Origin: an uncultured Muribaculaceae bacterium
Lineage (GTDB): Bacteria; Bacteroidota; Bacteroidia; Bacteroidales; Muribaculaceae
Direction of reading: 5' to 3'
Assembly: GCA_944320595.1 (NCBI GenBank)
Contig: CALUIB010000006.1
Span: forward strand, 62,001-126,000
Length of the DNA stretch: 64,000 nt
Positions 54,653 through 63,974 of the stretch are shown one piece after another. The notes below the pieces were generated by a model. That model searched no databases. It was not told where the DNA came from and saw only the letters and a program-made list of their open reading frames with translations. Both the position numbers and the translations under genes were made by a program. Within the stretch, counting starts at the first letter, position 1; each line of letters opens with the position of its first letter.

Positions 54653-55765
54653 ATGAACAAAATCCTATCTTTTACCTTGGGCTTGGCTCTGTGCCTGCCG
54701 CTTGCCGTGAACATCCATGCGCAAGACAAGAAAATCATTAATGCCACTTATATGGTGGAAAACGACATCAAGTCGGACATGGATATAGTTAAAGCCGAAC
54801 TCGACGATTTCGATTTCATCTATATCATGGCCGGCCCGAAATGGGCTGCCGAAGATTTCGACTTGCCACAGGCTGAAATTAACCGTAAATATGTGCAACA
54901 GCATGAATATCAACATCCCGATTTGATTAAGAAACTCATTGCAACCATACATGAAACGGGTGGGAAGATATTGTGTTCATTCCCTGGAACAGAATTCGTA
55001 GATATTGCATCTTCGGTCGGGCGCGGCAAGAAATTTGCAGCAATGATGGCCGAGTTCGTAAAGAAATATGACTACGACGGTATAGAACTCGACTGGGAAC
55101 ACACTATATCGGAAGACCTCCACCTAAGGTTCATGCAAGAAATAAGGCGCGAACTGACACAGCTCGGAGGCGACACACGCCGCTACTGGCTTACCACCGC
55201 ACTGCACCACTACCGCGAATACACGCCCGAACAGGCTCGCCAGCTGTGTGAATGCGTCGATTGGATTAACATCATGTTCTACGACATGGGTGGCGGTATA
55301 TGGGGAACATCGCCCACACACAATTGCCCACTCGACCAAATAAAGAAGGCTATCACCGACACCGACTGGAAGTATTTCCCTCACGAAAAATTGCACATTG
55401 GGCTAGCCTGCTACGGATTCAAATACAAGGGGATTAAGCCCGGCGAAACCGTCGCCGAAGGGAAAACCTTGCGCGACTATGGCCGCTACTGCGGCTCAAA
55501 CGAGCTGCCCGCACTCATTGAAAAAGGCTGGACTGAGGAATGGTGCGAAGTGCCACAGTGCGCTTACTTCTTCTCACCCGACAAGAACGAGTTCATGACG
55601 GTTGAAACACACCGCTCGCTCGATGCAAAAATCGACTGGGTAAAGCAAAACGGTTTCGGCGGAGTGTTCTGGTGGGAATACACATACGACTGGATTAAGC
55701 CTACCAAGCCCGGCGAACGCGGCACACACCTGCTTATCGACTACGTGACAAGCAAAATAAAGTAG
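54653..55765 (+). CDS. Exported GH18 family glycoside hydrolase
   Basis: A 370-residue protein with signal peptide MNKILSFTLGLALCLPLAVNIHA and a GH18 TIM barrel. The catalytic strand reads YDGIELDWEH: Asp142, Glu145, Asp147 and Glu149, so the DxxDxDxE pattern is kept except that the third acid is Glu instead of Asp. Glu149 is the predicted acid for substrate-assisted catalysis on N-acetylglucosamine-containing glycans. WINIMFYDMGGG and GGVFWWEYTYD are further barrel strands. It may be a chitinase-like enzyme or an endo-N-acetylglucosaminidase. Single-gene unit. Confidence 0.88.
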   Translation: MNKILSFTLGLALCLPLAVNIHAQDKKIINATYMVENDIKSDMDIVKAELDDFDFIYIMAGPKWAAEDFDLPQAEINRKYVQQHEYQHPDLIKKLIATIHETGGKILCSFPGTEFVDIASSVGRGKKFAAMMAEFVKKYDYDGIELDWEHTISEDLHLRFMQEIRRELTQLGGDTRRYWLTTALHHYREYTPEQARQLCECVDWINIMFYDMGGGIWGTSPTHNCPLDQIKKAITDTDWKYFPHEKLHIGLACYGFKYKGIKPGETVAEGKTLRDYGRYCGSNELPALIEKGWTEEWCEVPQCAYFFSPDKNEFMTVETHRSLDAKIDWVKQNGFGGVFWWEYTYDWIKPTKPGERGTHLLIDYVTSKIK

Positions 55766-55786
55766 CCTCACCACAATATAACATAT

Positions 55787-55825
55787 AAGATGGCCGCCAC
55801 GCAACAAAACCGTGGCGGCCATCTT
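55787..55825. terminator. Perfect 15-bp hairpin after the GH18 gene
   Basis: Arms AAGATGGCCGCCACG (55787-55801) and CGTGGCGGCCATCTT (55811-55825), 9-nt loop. It lacks a T-tract (followed by GTATCCC), so termination is likely but not certain. The motif at 55853-55867 resembles 9182-9196. Confidence 0.6.
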
Positions 55826-55901
55826 GTATCCCTCTCTCTCCAAAAAATTAATCTAATTAGACTAATTTGTCCAATTACCAATTTACCGATCCACCCTCAA
55901 A

Positions 55902-55938
55902 TAAAAAAAGCTATGCGCACACACGTTGCGCATAGCTT
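55902..55938 (-). terminator. Terminator after secDF
   Basis: Perfect 12-bp stem AAGCTATGCGCA with complement (55938-55927 and 55919-55908), 7-nt loop, then a T-tract on the minus strand. Confidence 0.9.
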
Positions 55939-55960
55939 TGGGGTTATGACAAAAGTGATT

Positions 55961-58837
55961 TTATTTCTTTGTCGGAATGGCAACCTTGGCTGCTGCTTTC
56001 TTCTCTTGCTTGTTGCTGATAACGAATGCAAGCGGTGCAGCAATGAAGAGCGATGCAAACGTACCGATTACGATACCGATAACCATTGCAAACGTAAAGC
56101 TGCGGATTGTTTCACCACCAAGAATGAAGATAACGATGAGCACGAGCAGCGAGCTAAGACCTGTAACCAAAGTACGCGACAATGTACTGTTAAGCGAATT
56201 ATTGAACAGCGTGAACGAGTCTTGCTTGGGATACAAGGCGCGATACTCACGCACACGGTCGAATACCACCACCGTGTCGTTGACCTGATAGCCAATCACA
56301 GTCAAGATAGCCGCAATGAAGTTCTGGTCAATTTCCATTTCAAACGGGAACAGGCCATAGAGCGTGTATATACCCACAACTGCGTATGCCGTGAATGCCA
56401 CAGCGGCCAATGCACCCAAAGAGAATGCAATGTTGCGGAAACGGAGCAGTATATAGAGAGCCATTGCGATGAGCGAGAAGAACACAGCCCATGATGCATC
56501 GCGCGTCATGTCGGCAGCGATAGCAGGACCAACCTTTTCACTCGATACCACGCCAATGGTTTCGTTCGATACGCTGAAGTCGTCATAGCTCATGTCGCCA
56601 ATTTGCGGTTTCAATCCTTCATACAGGATAGCCATTATCTCGTCATCCACAGTCTCGCTGTCATCGTCGATTTTGTAGTTGGTCGAGATACGCACCTTCG
56701 TATCATTGTCGATGGTAATTACGCTAACCGATGCGTCGGGGAAGAGCGGTTCAAGCTCGTTCTGAATATCTACCGTGCTTACTTCATGGTCGAATTGCAC
56801 CACATAGTTGCGTCCACCAGAGAAGTCGATACCCGGGCTAAGCTGGCGCACACCAAGCAATATGGCGAAGGCAACAATTATGGCACCGAAAATAACGAAA
56901 CCCTTGTTGCGGTTGCCCATGAAGTTGATATTGGTGCTGATGAGCGTCTTGGCACTCAGTGCGGTGGTATAAGTAACATTCTTGAATCCGCCACGTTTCA
57001 ATATAGCCTCAATGATTACACGAGTAATATAAATTGCTGTGAAGAACGAGCATACGAGACCTATGATAAGCGTCGTTGCAAAACCCTTAATCGGGCCAGT
57101 ACCGTTTACAAGCAAGATGATACCGGTGATGATAGAAGTGAGGTTAGAGTCGAATATGGCCGAGAATGCATTCTTGTAACCATCGGCAATTGCAGCCTTC
57201 AGGTTCTTTCCGTTGCGAAGTTCCTCCTTGGTGCGTTCATAAATAAGCACGTTGGCATCGACCGACATTGCAAGCGACAGCACGATACCGGCAATACCTG
57301 GCAACGTGAGCACCGCATGGAACGATGCAAGAATACCAAGCGTGAAGAACAGGTTAAGCAAGATACCCACATTGGCAACCATGCCAGGGCCAAAACCATA
57401 CATGGCAACCAAGAATACCATCAGGATAATCAAAGCCACAATGAATGAAATCATACCGGCCTCGATAGCCTCCTGGCCAAGCGACGGGCCAATCACGCTT
57501 TCGCTCACGATATTGACCTTGGCAACCATCTTACCGCTCTTGAGCACATTGGCAAGGTCGGCTGCCTCCTCAACCGAGAAACTACCCGTGATTTGCGAGC
57601 GTCCGCCTTCAATTACGCTGTTTACGTTGGGATAAGAATATACATTGTCGTCAAGCACGATTGCCACCGAGCGGTTAAGGTTCTGCTGGGTGATGCGGGC
57701 CCAACGGCGCGAGCCTTCATCGTTCATGTTCATCGATACCACGTTGCCCTGCAAGTTGTCATATTCGCTCGAAGCGTCGGTTATCACGCTGCCATCGAGC
57801 ACGGGTTTGCCCTGCACCGTCTTCAGCGCGATAAGGTTGTAATACATTCCACGTTCGTCGACGGCCTTTACAGTCCAGCAAGGTTTCAAGTTGGTAGGCA
57901 AGAAACGGCTTGCAGTGGGTGAATGGAACGCGCGGTTAACCTCGGCAGTGTCGAGCACGCTCACAAGGCCGATAACCGGGCCGCCCACCATGCCCGAGTT
58001 CCAGCCAAGCAACTGCGCAAGCGGCTTGGCAGCCTTGGTTGTGTCGGCAGCATTGTGCGCGTCTATTTCTTGTGCAAACTGGGCAAGCGACTGTTGCAGG
58101 TCTTGCAAAGTATATGTTTCATAAAATTCCAAGTTGGCAGTTCCCTGCAGCAGCTTGCGCATACGCTCGGGTTCCTTAACGCCCGGCATTTCAAGCTGTA
58201 TGCGGCCTGTGCTTTCCAGTTCCTGGATATTGGGAGAAACAACGCCGAAACGGTCGATACGGGTTGCAAGCACGTTGCGCGAGTTGCGCACCATTGCCTT
58301 CACCTCGTTCTGAAGAACGGCCTCAACCTGCTCGTTAGAGTCATTGGGCTTAACGCTCTCCACGTTGCGGAATATCTGTGCCAAGCGGCCTTCGGGTGCT
58401 ATGCGGCGGTATTCGGCGCAAAAGGCAGCCACATAGTCCTTGTCGTTGCGGTGCAGCGAGTCGGTCAAGGCTATGGCTTGGTTGAATTTGGGATCGGGGT
58501 TCTCGTTTGACAAGGCCCTGAGTATGTCGGGCACCGAAATTTGCAGTGTCACGTTCATACCACCTTTCAGGTCAAGGCCGAGGCCTACTTCCATTTCACG
58601 GGCTTGCTGGAAAGTGTAATACCCAAGGTACACTTTCTCCTTTTCGATAGAGTCAAGGTATGCGTTGTAGTAAGTCTTGTATGAATCGTTTGCCACGTCG
58701 GTCGTTCCGGCCATCGCAGCTGCGTAATCGGCAGCCTTTCCTTCATGATGGCGGGTCACAAAAGTGAACGACAGGTAAAACGCACACACAAGAAACAGGC
58801 CTACAGCCAATACCTTAATAAAACCTTTACTTTGCAT
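55961..58837 (-). CDS. secDF: Fused protein translocase subunit SecDF
   Basis: A 958-residue fusion of SecD and SecF. The SecD half has an N-terminal helix, GLGLDLKGGMNVTLQISVPD, a large periplasmic region with IDRFGVVSPNIQ, and helices in DANVLIYERTKEELRNGK. The SecF half opens after residue 640 with PGIDFSGGRNYVVQFD and has NDTVVVFDRVREYRALYP. About twelve membrane helices in total. It uses the proton gradient to help late steps of Sec export. The C-terminus is Lys/Ala-rich (KQEKKAAAKVAIPTKK). Single-gene unit. Confidence 0.96.
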   Translation of the reverse strand: MQSKGFIKVLAVGLFLVCAFYLSFTFVTRHHEGKAADYAAAMAGTTDVANDSYKTYYNAYLDSIEKEKVYLGYYTFQQAREMEVGLGLDLKGGMNVTLQISVPDILRALSNENPDPKFNQAIALTDSLHRNDKDYVAAFCAEYRRIAPEGRLAQIFRNVESVKPNDSNEQVEAVLQNEVKAMVRNSRNVLATRIDRFGVVSPNIQELESTGRIQLEMPGVKEPERMRKLLQGTANLEFYETYTLQDLQQSLAQFAQEIDAHNAADTTKAAKPLAQLLGWNSGMVGGPVIGLVSVLDTAEVNRAFHSPTASRFLPTNLKPCWTVKAVDERGMYYNLIALKTVQGKPVLDGSVITDASSEYDNLQGNVVSMNMNDEGSRRWARITQQNLNRSVAIVLDDNVYSYPNVNSVIEGGRSQITGSFSVEEAADLANVLKSGKMVAKVNIVSESVIGPSLGQEAIEAGMISFIVALIILMVFLVAMYGFGPGMVANVGILLNLFFTLGILASFHAVLTLPGIAGIVLSLAMSVDANVLIYERTKEELRNGKNLKAAIADGYKNAFSAIFDSNLTSIITGIILLVNGTGPIKGFATTLIIGLVCSFFTAIYITRVIIEAILKRGGFKNVTYTTALSAKTLISTNINFMGNRNKGFVIFGAIIVAFAILLGVRQLSPGIDFSGGRNYVVQFDHEVSTVDIQNELEPLFPDASVSVITIDNDTKVRISTNYKIDDDSETVDDEIMAILYEGLKPQIGDMSYDDFSVSNETIGVVSSEKVGPAIAADMTRDASWAVFFSLIAMALYILLRFRNIAFSLGALAAVAFTAYAVVGIYTLYGLFPFEMEIDQNFIAAILTVIGYQVNDTVVVFDRVREYRALYPKQDSFTLFNNSLNSTLSRTLVTGLSSLLVLIVIFILGGETIRSFTFAMVIGIVIGTFASLFIAAPLAFVISNKQEKKAAAKVAIPTKK

Positions 58838-58896
58838 GTGTTGTTGTTTGTTAATTATTATTTTTGTTAAAATTTATTCCGCACATTTTCAGCTTG

Positions 58897-58904
58897 CAAA
58901 TATA
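58897..58904 (-). promoter_or_regulatory. TAnnTTTG element for secDF
   Basis: TATATTTG on the minus strand about 60 bp before the start codon; a TTTC lies near the upstream position. 58905-58980 has no gene. Confidence 0.5.
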
Positions 58905-59011
58905 CAACAAAACATCAAAGTTTGAAATTTTTATCTGCCCTTTTAAAAGTTATCAATTGCAAAAAGCCACAATTTAAGCCTGCCGTGACCAATGTATCGG
59001 CAAATTTTTAC

Positions 59012-59019
59012 TACCTTTA
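59012..59019 (+). promoter_or_regulatory. Possible promoter element for the Ig-like lipoprotein gene
   Basis: TACCTTTA, one base from consensus; predicted start near 59023, 33 nt before the GTG start. Confidence 0.4.
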
Positions 59020-59055
59020 CGCCGTTTTTCTCACACTATCCACACTATTCAAGCA

Positions 59056-61185
59056 GTGAAATTAGAAAATACCACATACCTTATAATAGCGGCACTGGCC
59101 GCCATTATGCTTTATTCGTGCGCATCGATAGGCTCGCCCACCGGGGGACCGGTCGATATGGACCCGCCAATATTCATAGGCAGCAACCCGGCACCCAACA
59201 CGCTGAACTTTAAAGGCAACCGGGTGGAACTTGAGTTCGACGAAGTGGTGACTCTCGTTGACCAAAGCGAAAAAGTGATGTTCTCGCCCGTGCAGCGCGA
59301 AATGCCGCGGCTCACAGCTCTGGGGCACAAGGTGACGGTGGAATTCCGCGACACTATGAAACCGGGAACCACCTACTCGATTGACTTCGCCAACTGCATA
59401 CAAGACAACAACGAAAACAACCCGCTCGAAAACTTCGCATTCGCATTCTCCACTGGCGACACCATCGACACGCTGCAAGTGTCGGGGATAGTGCTGCGGG
59501 CTCGCGACCTCGAACCGATGCAGAAGGTGGTGGTGGGCATACACAGCAACCTCGACGACTCGGCCTTCACCTCGCTGCAATTCGACCGCGTGGCGCGCAC
59601 CAACGACCGCGGCCAGTTCACCATACGCAACCTTAAGCCCGGACGATACCGCGTTTACGCACTGAACGATGCCGACCGCGACTACAAGTTCGTGCGCACC
59701 GAGGACATGGCGTTCCTGCTCGACACAATCGTGCCGGGTTCATACACCGAATCGACCATGGACACGGTGTTCACAAAGAGTATGGCCGTTGATACCGTAA
59801 CCGCAGGCCTGCACACGGTGTTCACGCCAAACGACATATTGCTATCGATGTCGAACGAGGGATACGTGTCGCAATACCTGCACACCTACGAACGCCCCGA
59901 CTACAACCGCATATACATAAAATTCAGCGCTCACTGCGACACTCTGCCCACCATACGGGTCTTAGAGCCGCAAGTGCGAGATGACGATAGCTGGTACCGC
60001 CTGCAACGGTCGGAATTCAACGACTCGCTATTTTACTGGATTACCGACACCGCCCTTGCACACAACGACTCGATAAGGATTACCCTCAACTACCTGCGCA
60101 CCGACACGCTCGAAAACCTCACCTACACCACCGACACGCTTTACGTCAACATCAAGAATGCCTACAAGCGACAATTGGAGAAATCGCGGAAAGAGGAGGC
60201 CGAGAGATACGAAGAGCTGAAGAAAGAATATGAGGAAAACCTGGAACGGCTGCGCAAACGCGCCGAAGAACGCAAAACCGAACGCGACACCGTGAAAGCC
60301 GAGATGGAGGCTCGCGCCGACAGCATGGAACTGGCAACGGTGCTGCGCACATGGGAAAAAGATTCGATTGACAGGATACCGTTTTTCGACTTCAAACTCA
60401 CATCAAGTGCCACGGTCGAAGTCGATGCCCCACTCACGTTTGAAGTCGTGGAACCCATCGACACCATAATAATGAGCGGTTTCCACCTGTGGAAGCAATA
60501 TGAAGACTCGTTGTGGGAGGAGCAAGTGGTACCAGCACTCATACCCGACAAGCCTCACGAAATAATGAAGTGGTCGATGCCTGTGAAATGGGAACCAGGA
60601 GCCACCTACAAGTTCCGCATCGACTCGATGTCGGTTTACGGCATATACGGCGCACCCAACAAGACCCTGGAGCAGGAATTCAAGGTGCGCGGGCTCGAAG
60701 AATATGCCAATCTATACTTCAGCATCACCCCCGCCACGGGACCTGCCTTCGTGGAACTGCTAAACACCAGCGATGCGGTGCAACGCACAGCCCCGGTGGG
60801 CAGCGACGGGTATGCCGTGTTCAACAACGTCACCCCGGGCGACTACTATGCCCGGATAGTCCTCGACCGAAACGACAACGGGCAGTGGGACACCGGCAAT
60901 TTCGCCCAGCACCTGCAACCCGAGGAGGTGTATTACTACCCCAAGAAAATAAGCCTGAAACAAAACTGGGACATTGAGCAGTCGTGGAACATATATGAAG
61001 TGGCAGTGGACATGCAAAAGCCCGAGGCCATCAAAAAGAACAAGCCCGAAAAGAAAAAATGGGAAAAGAACGACACCGACAGAATCGACGAGGAGGAAGA
61101 GGATATATATGACGAAGGGCCGGCAATATACACCGGCAACAAATATACCGACTTCCAGCGCAACAACAGGATTAACAACTACTAA
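59056..61185 (+). CDS. Large lipoprotein with N-terminal Big_5/SbsA Ig-like domain
   Basis: A 709-residue lipoprotein starting with GTG at 59056; no ATG gives a complete signal. Lipobox LYSC (Cys22), then GSPTGGPVDMDPPIFIGSNP and an Ig-like domain of the Big_5/SbsA type (about residues 35-135; NTLNFKGNRVELEFDEVV). A carboxypeptidase-regulatory-like segment follows (TNDRGQFTIRNLKPGRYRVY). A charged coiled-coil occurs at about 375-440 (EKSRKEEAERYEELKKEYEE), and the Lys-rich C-terminus ends NNRINNY. Widespread in Bacteroidetes; probably periplasmic-facing or surface-exposed scaffold, function unknown. Co-directional with slyD (14-nt gap). Confidence 0.83.
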   Translation: MKLENTTYLIIAALAAIMLYSCASIGSPTGGPVDMDPPIFIGSNPAPNTLNFKGNRVELEFDEVVTLVDQSEKVMFSPVQREMPRLTALGHKVTVEFRDTMKPGTTYSIDFANCIQDNNENNPLENFAFAFSTGDTIDTLQVSGIVLRARDLEPMQKVVVGIHSNLDDSAFTSLQFDRVARTNDRGQFTIRNLKPGRYRVYALNDADRDYKFVRTEDMAFLLDTIVPGSYTESTMDTVFTKSMAVDTVTAGLHTVFTPNDILLSMSNEGYVSQYLHTYERPDYNRIYIKFSAHCDTLPTIRVLEPQVRDDDSWYRLQRSEFNDSLFYWITDTALAHNDSIRITLNYLRTDTLENLTYTTDTLYVNIKNAYKRQLEKSRKEEAERYEELKKEYEENLERLRKRAEERKTERDTVKAEMEARADSMELATVLRTWEKDSIDRIPFFDFKLTSSATVEVDAPLTFEVVEPIDTIIMSGFHLWKQYEDSLWEEQVVPALIPDKPHEIMKWSMPVKWEPGATYKFRIDSMSVYGIYGAPNKTLEQEFKVRGLEEYANLYFSITPATGPAFVELLNTSDAVQRTAPVGSDGYAVFNNVTPGDYYARIVLDRNDNGQWDTGNFAQHLQPEEVYYYPKKISLKQNWDIEQSWNIYEVAVDMQKPEAIKKNKPEKKKWEKNDTDRIDEEEEDIYDEGPAIYTGNKYTDFQRNNRINNY

Positions 61186-61199
61186 ACACAATTATATAT

Positions 61200-61784
61200 A
61201 TGGATACAATCAGCACAGGCAAATACATAGAACTTGCCTACAAAATATATTCGGTGGACAAAGACGGAAACCGTTCACTCGAATATGAGTTCACCGAGCA
61301 AGTACCCGACCACTTCGTGTATGGAGCAGAACCGGGATTGCTCGAAGACTTCTCGCGCAAGCTGCAAGGGCTTTCAAAAGGCGATGAATTCAAGTTCACA
61401 CTTAACCCCGAACAGGCTTTCGGCCCTCGCAATGAAAACTTGGTGATGGACCTTGAACGCAGCATCTTCAACGACTCCGACGGCAATTTCATGGCCGACA
61501 TGGTGCAGGTGGGCCGGGTGCTTACCATGATGACCTCGACAGGCCAACCGGCACAGGGCTTGGTAACCAACGTGGGCGACGAAAAGGTGACAATGGACTT
61601 CAACCACCGCCTGGCAGGCAAGAATGTGGAATATGAAGGCCACGTGATGCTCGTGCGCGATGCCACTCCCGACGACCTGCCACAGCACCACGGAGGCTGC
61701 GGAGGTTGCAGCTGCGACAGCTGTGGAGGCGGTTGCGGCGACCACCACGACCACGACAGCTGCGGTTGCGGCGGATGCCATTAA
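61200..61784 (+). CDS. slyD: FKBP-type peptidyl-prolyl isomerase SlyD
   Basis: A 194-residue SlyD-like isomerase. FKBP segment: YIELAYKIYSVDKDGN, EYEFTEQVPDHFVYGAEPGL, LEDFSRKLQGLSKGDEFKF, LNPEQAFGPR; an IF insert (about residues 75-130) and a C-terminal His/Cys-rich metal tail from about residue 164 (HHGGCGGCSCDSCGGGCGDH and on). It assists proline isomerisation and can bind nickel or zinc. No signal peptide, so cytoplasmic. Confidence 0.92.
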   Translation: MDTISTGKYIELAYKIYSVDKDGNRSLEYEFTEQVPDHFVYGAEPGLLEDFSRKLQGLSKGDEFKFTLNPEQAFGPRNENLVMDLERSIFNDSDGNFMADMVQVGRVLTMMTSTGQPAQGLVTNVGDEKVTMDFNHRLAGKNVEYEGHVMLVRDATPDDLPQHHGGCGGCSCDSCGGGCGDHHDHDSCGCGGCH

Positions 61785-61821
61785 TCCCAATGGCTGCACA
61801 CGAAAAGCAAATAGACATTGG

Positions 61822-61868
61822 CGGCATGGCGCATGACTGGTTCACACCTCATGCGCCATGCCGATTTT
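61822..61868 (+). terminator. Hairpin terminator after slyD
   Basis: Perfect 14-bp stem CGGCATGGCGCATG (61822-61835) with its complement (61850-61863) followed by ATTTTG; the T-tract is short. Confidence 0.65.
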
Positions 61869-61931
61869 GCATCGGCCGCTGCCATCAATATTTTCCAATA
61901 CAATTATAGTGCATATTCCATGGAAAAACTG

Positions 61932-61939
61932 TATATTTG
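61932..61939 (+). promoter_or_regulatory. TAnnTTTG element for tnaA
   Basis: TATATTTG, predicted start near 61943, leader about 49 nt with no leader peptide of the TnaC type. The palindrome TTCCATGGAA lies just upstream (61916-61925) and may be a regulator site. Confidence 0.6.
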
Positions 61940-61991
61940 CATATATAGTTTATACAACCTTTAATATCATAACATAACTAACTGAATACTT

Positions 61992-63365
61992 ATGGAATTA
62001 CCTTTTGCCGAATCTTGGAAAATCAAGATGGTTGAACCAATCAAAAAAAGCACGCGGCAGGAACGCGAACAGTGGATTAAAGAAGCCCATTACAACGTAT
62101 TCCAATTACGTGCCGACCAAGTATATATCGACTGCATAACCGACTCAGGCACCGGAGCCATGAGCGACCGGCAATGGGCGGCCATGATGATGGGCGATGA
62201 AAGCTATGCCGGCGCACGCTCTTTCTACAGGCTCAAAGACACCATAACACGCATCACGGGTTTTGAGTATGTCATACCCACGCACCAAGGCCGTGCAGCC
62301 GAAAACGTACTCTTCAGCCACTTGGTAAAAGCAGGCGACTATGTGCCGGGGAACTCGCACTTCGACACCACAAAAGGGCACATCGAAAGCCGCAAGGCAA
62401 CTGCCGTAGACTGTACCATCGACGAGGCGCACGACACCCAGCTCGAAATCCCGTTCAAGGGCAATGTCGACCCTGCCAAACTTGAAAAAGTGCTTGCCGA
62501 GCATGCCGACAAAGTGCCATTCATCATCGTCACCATCACAAACAACACGGCAGGCGGACAACCCGTGTCGATGGAAAACCTGCGTGCCGTGCGAGCCGTG
62601 GCCGACAAGTACCACAAGCGCGTAATCCTCGACTCTGCCCGCTTTGCCGAAAACGCCTATTTCATCAAGACACGTGAAAAAGGCTATGCCGACAAGTCGA
62701 TAAAAGAGATAGCCCGCGAAATGTTCAGCCTTGCCGACGGCATGACGATGAGTGCCAAGAAGGACGGACTGGTGAACATGGGCGGTTTCATCGCCACGCG
62801 CCACGAAGACTGGTATGACGGGGCTAAGAACTACTGCATACAGTTTGAAGGCTACCTCACCTACGGCGGAATGAATGGCCGCGACATGGAGGCTCTGGCC
62901 GTAGGTTTGGACGAAAACACCGAGTTTGACAACCTTGAAACACGCATCAAGCAAGTGGAATACCTTGCCCACCGCCTCGACGAATTTGGCATACCATACC
63001 AGCGACCCGTGGGCGGCCATGCAATCTTCGTCGATGCCGACCGCATACTCACCGAAGTACCAAAAGAGGAATTCCCGGCACAACGGCTCACCGTGGAACT
63101 ATACTTGGAAGCCGGCATACGCGGCTGCGAAATAGGCTACATACTTGCCGACCGCGACCCAGTAACCCACGAAAACCGATTCGGCGGGCTCGACTTGCTG
63201 CGCTTGTGCATTCCGCGCCGTGTTTACACCAACAACCACATCGACGTGATTGCCGTTGCGCTGAAGAACGTCTATGACCGCCGCCACGAAATCACGCACG
63301 GCGTGCGCATCACATGGGAAGCCCCGCTCATGCGTCACTTCACCGTGCAGCTTGAGCTGCTGTAA
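61992..63365 (+). CDS. tnaA: Tryptophanase (L-tryptophan indole-lyase)
   Basis: A 457-residue PLP-dependent beta-eliminating lyase that splits tryptophan to indole, pyruvate and ammonia. The PLP lysine lies in MTMSAKKDGLVNMGG; TDSGTGAMSDRQWAAMMMGD, IPTHQGRAAENVL, NNTAGGQPVSM and DSARFAENAYFI are family hallmarks. In some segments it resembles tyrosine phenol-lyase (GAMSDRQWA), but it matches Bacteroides tryptophanase closely as I remember it. Indole production matters for host and community signalling. Single gene without a tryptophan permease next to it. Confidence 0.88.
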   Translation: MELPFAESWKIKMVEPIKKSTRQEREQWIKEAHYNVFQLRADQVYIDCITDSGTGAMSDRQWAAMMMGDESYAGARSFYRLKDTITRITGFEYVIPTHQGRAAENVLFSHLVKAGDYVPGNSHFDTTKGHIESRKATAVDCTIDEAHDTQLEIPFKGNVDPAKLEKVLAEHADKVPFIIVTITNNTAGGQPVSMENLRAVRAVADKYHKRVILDSARFAENAYFIKTREKGYADKSIKEIAREMFSLADGMTMSAKKDGLVNMGGFIATRHEDWYDGAKNYCIQFEGYLTYGGMNGRDMEALAVGLDENTEFDNLETRIKQVEYLAHRLDEFGIPYQRPVGGHAIFVDADRILTEVPKEEFPAQRLTVELYLEAGIRGCEIGYILADRDPVTHENRFGGLDLLRLCIPRRVYTNNHIDVIAVALKNVYDRRHEITHGVRITWEAPLMRHFTVQLELL

Positions 63366-63402
63366 CCACAGGATGTGGATAACAAAAATGCGATTATGCC
63401 CC

Positions 63403-63430
63403 GTAGAGACGCAAAATTTTGCGTCTCTAC
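63403..63430. repeat. Palindromic intergenic hairpin 1 (GTAGAGACG type)
   Basis: A perfect 28-bp palindrome, half-site GTAGAGACGCAAAA. It may act as a terminator for tnaA, but lacks a T-tract. Confidence 0.75.
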
Positions 63431-63477
63431 TATTGCCATGCTGTATAAAATATTGTAAATCAATTGTTGCTGTCACC

Positions 63478-63499
63478 GAGACGATGTACACATCGTCTC
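63478..63499. repeat. Palindromic intergenic hairpin 2
   Basis: GAGACGATGT and its complement with a 2-nt centre; shares GAGACG/CGTCTC with hairpin 1 but has different inner bases that still pair. Confidence 0.75.
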
Positions 63500-63534
63500 T
63501 ACAACTTTAATGACGGAATTATGATACAACCGAA

Positions 63535-63567
63535 ATGCAGGGACGCACGGCTCGTGCGTCCCTGCAT
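63535..63567. repeat. Palindromic intergenic hairpin 3
   Basis: ATGCAGGGACGCACG and its perfect complement around a 3-nt centre. The core GGGACG is one base off GAGACG. Confidence 0.75.
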
Positions 63568-63604
63568 ACGTAAGCTGGAGAACAACAACTATTATTATAA
63601 AATA

Positions 63605-63650
63605 AAAGAAGAAAGGAGAACCAACCAATGTTTGTTCTCCTTTCTTCTTT
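63605..63650 (-). terminator. Terminator after the tRNA-Asn genes
   Basis: A perfect 17-bp stem, arms AAAGAAGAAAGGAGAAC (63605-63621) and its complement (63634-63650), followed on the minus strand by a T/A-rich tail. Confidence 0.85.
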
Positions 63651-63652
63651 TG

Positions 63653-63726
63653 CGCTTCAAGATGGACTTGAACCAACGACCCCCTGATTAACAGTCAGGT
63701 GCTCTAACCGACTGAGCTATTGAAGC
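63653..63726 (-). tRNA. tRNA-Asn (anticodon GTT), copy 2 of the transcript
   Basis: Acceptor GCTTCAA (63726-63720) with TTGAAGC (63660-63654), discriminator G, D-arm AGCTCAGTCGGTTAGAGC, anticodon stem CTGAC...GTCAG with GTT, T-arm GGTTCAAGTCC. CCA not encoded. Identical to the copy at 63756-63829. Confidence 0.96.
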
Positions 63727-63755
63727 AAATGGTTATTTGTATAATTTAAATTTTG

Positions 63756-63829
63756 CGCTTCAAGATGGACTTGAACCAACGACCCCCTGATTAACAGTCA
63801 GGTGCTCTAACCGACTGAGCTATTGAAGC
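63756..63829 (-). tRNA. tRNA-Asn (anticodon GTT), copy 1 of the transcript
   Basis: Same sequence and structure as the copy 103 bp to the left; the two are separated by 29 bp of AT-rich spacer and are probably transcribed together from the promoter at 63867-63897. Confidence 0.96.
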
Positions 63830-63866
63830 AAGTTTGCAACCTTGGGTGTTTTCCCGAATTGCGTTG

Positions 63867-63897
63867 CAAAGGTACTGCCTATTTTCGATATATGCAA
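63867..63897 (-). promoter_or_regulatory. Promoter of the tRNA-Asn pair
   Basis: Minus-strand TTG (63897-63895), exact 20-bp spacer, TACCTTTG (63874-63867); predicted start near 63863. 63898-63974 shows nothing else. Confidence 0.8.
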
Positions 63898-63974
63898 TAG
63901 TTGCGGCAAAAAAAGTGCGAAAAAAAAATCACCAACCGCTATTCAAAAAATGCACCCTCACTCCCCCCGTCGTA

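Noticed and set aside
54653-55765. Polysaccharide utilisation locus including the GH18 gene and the SusCD pair
   Set aside because: A terminator and an opposite-strand gene separate the GH18 gene from the SusCD operon, and it has its own promoter; a shared role is not supported by layout.
61940-61991. TnaC-type leader peptide ahead of tnaA
   Set aside because: No short frame with a Trp codon and stop was found in the leader of about 49 nt.
61992-63365. Tyrosine phenol-lyase
   Set aside because: Some segments resemble it, but overall sequence and N-terminus match Bacteroides tryptophanase better.
63464-63691. Plus-strand frame overlapping the tRNA-Asn gene and ending MDLNQRPPD
   Set aside because: This is the well-known false protein read from the antisense of a tRNA; hairpins and the terminator also lie inside it.
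63653-63829. Integration (att) site at the duplicated tRNA-Asn genes
   Set aside because: Full-length identical tRNA copies with one promoter and terminator look like ordinary gene duplication; no integrase or foreign cargo lies between or beside them in the window.
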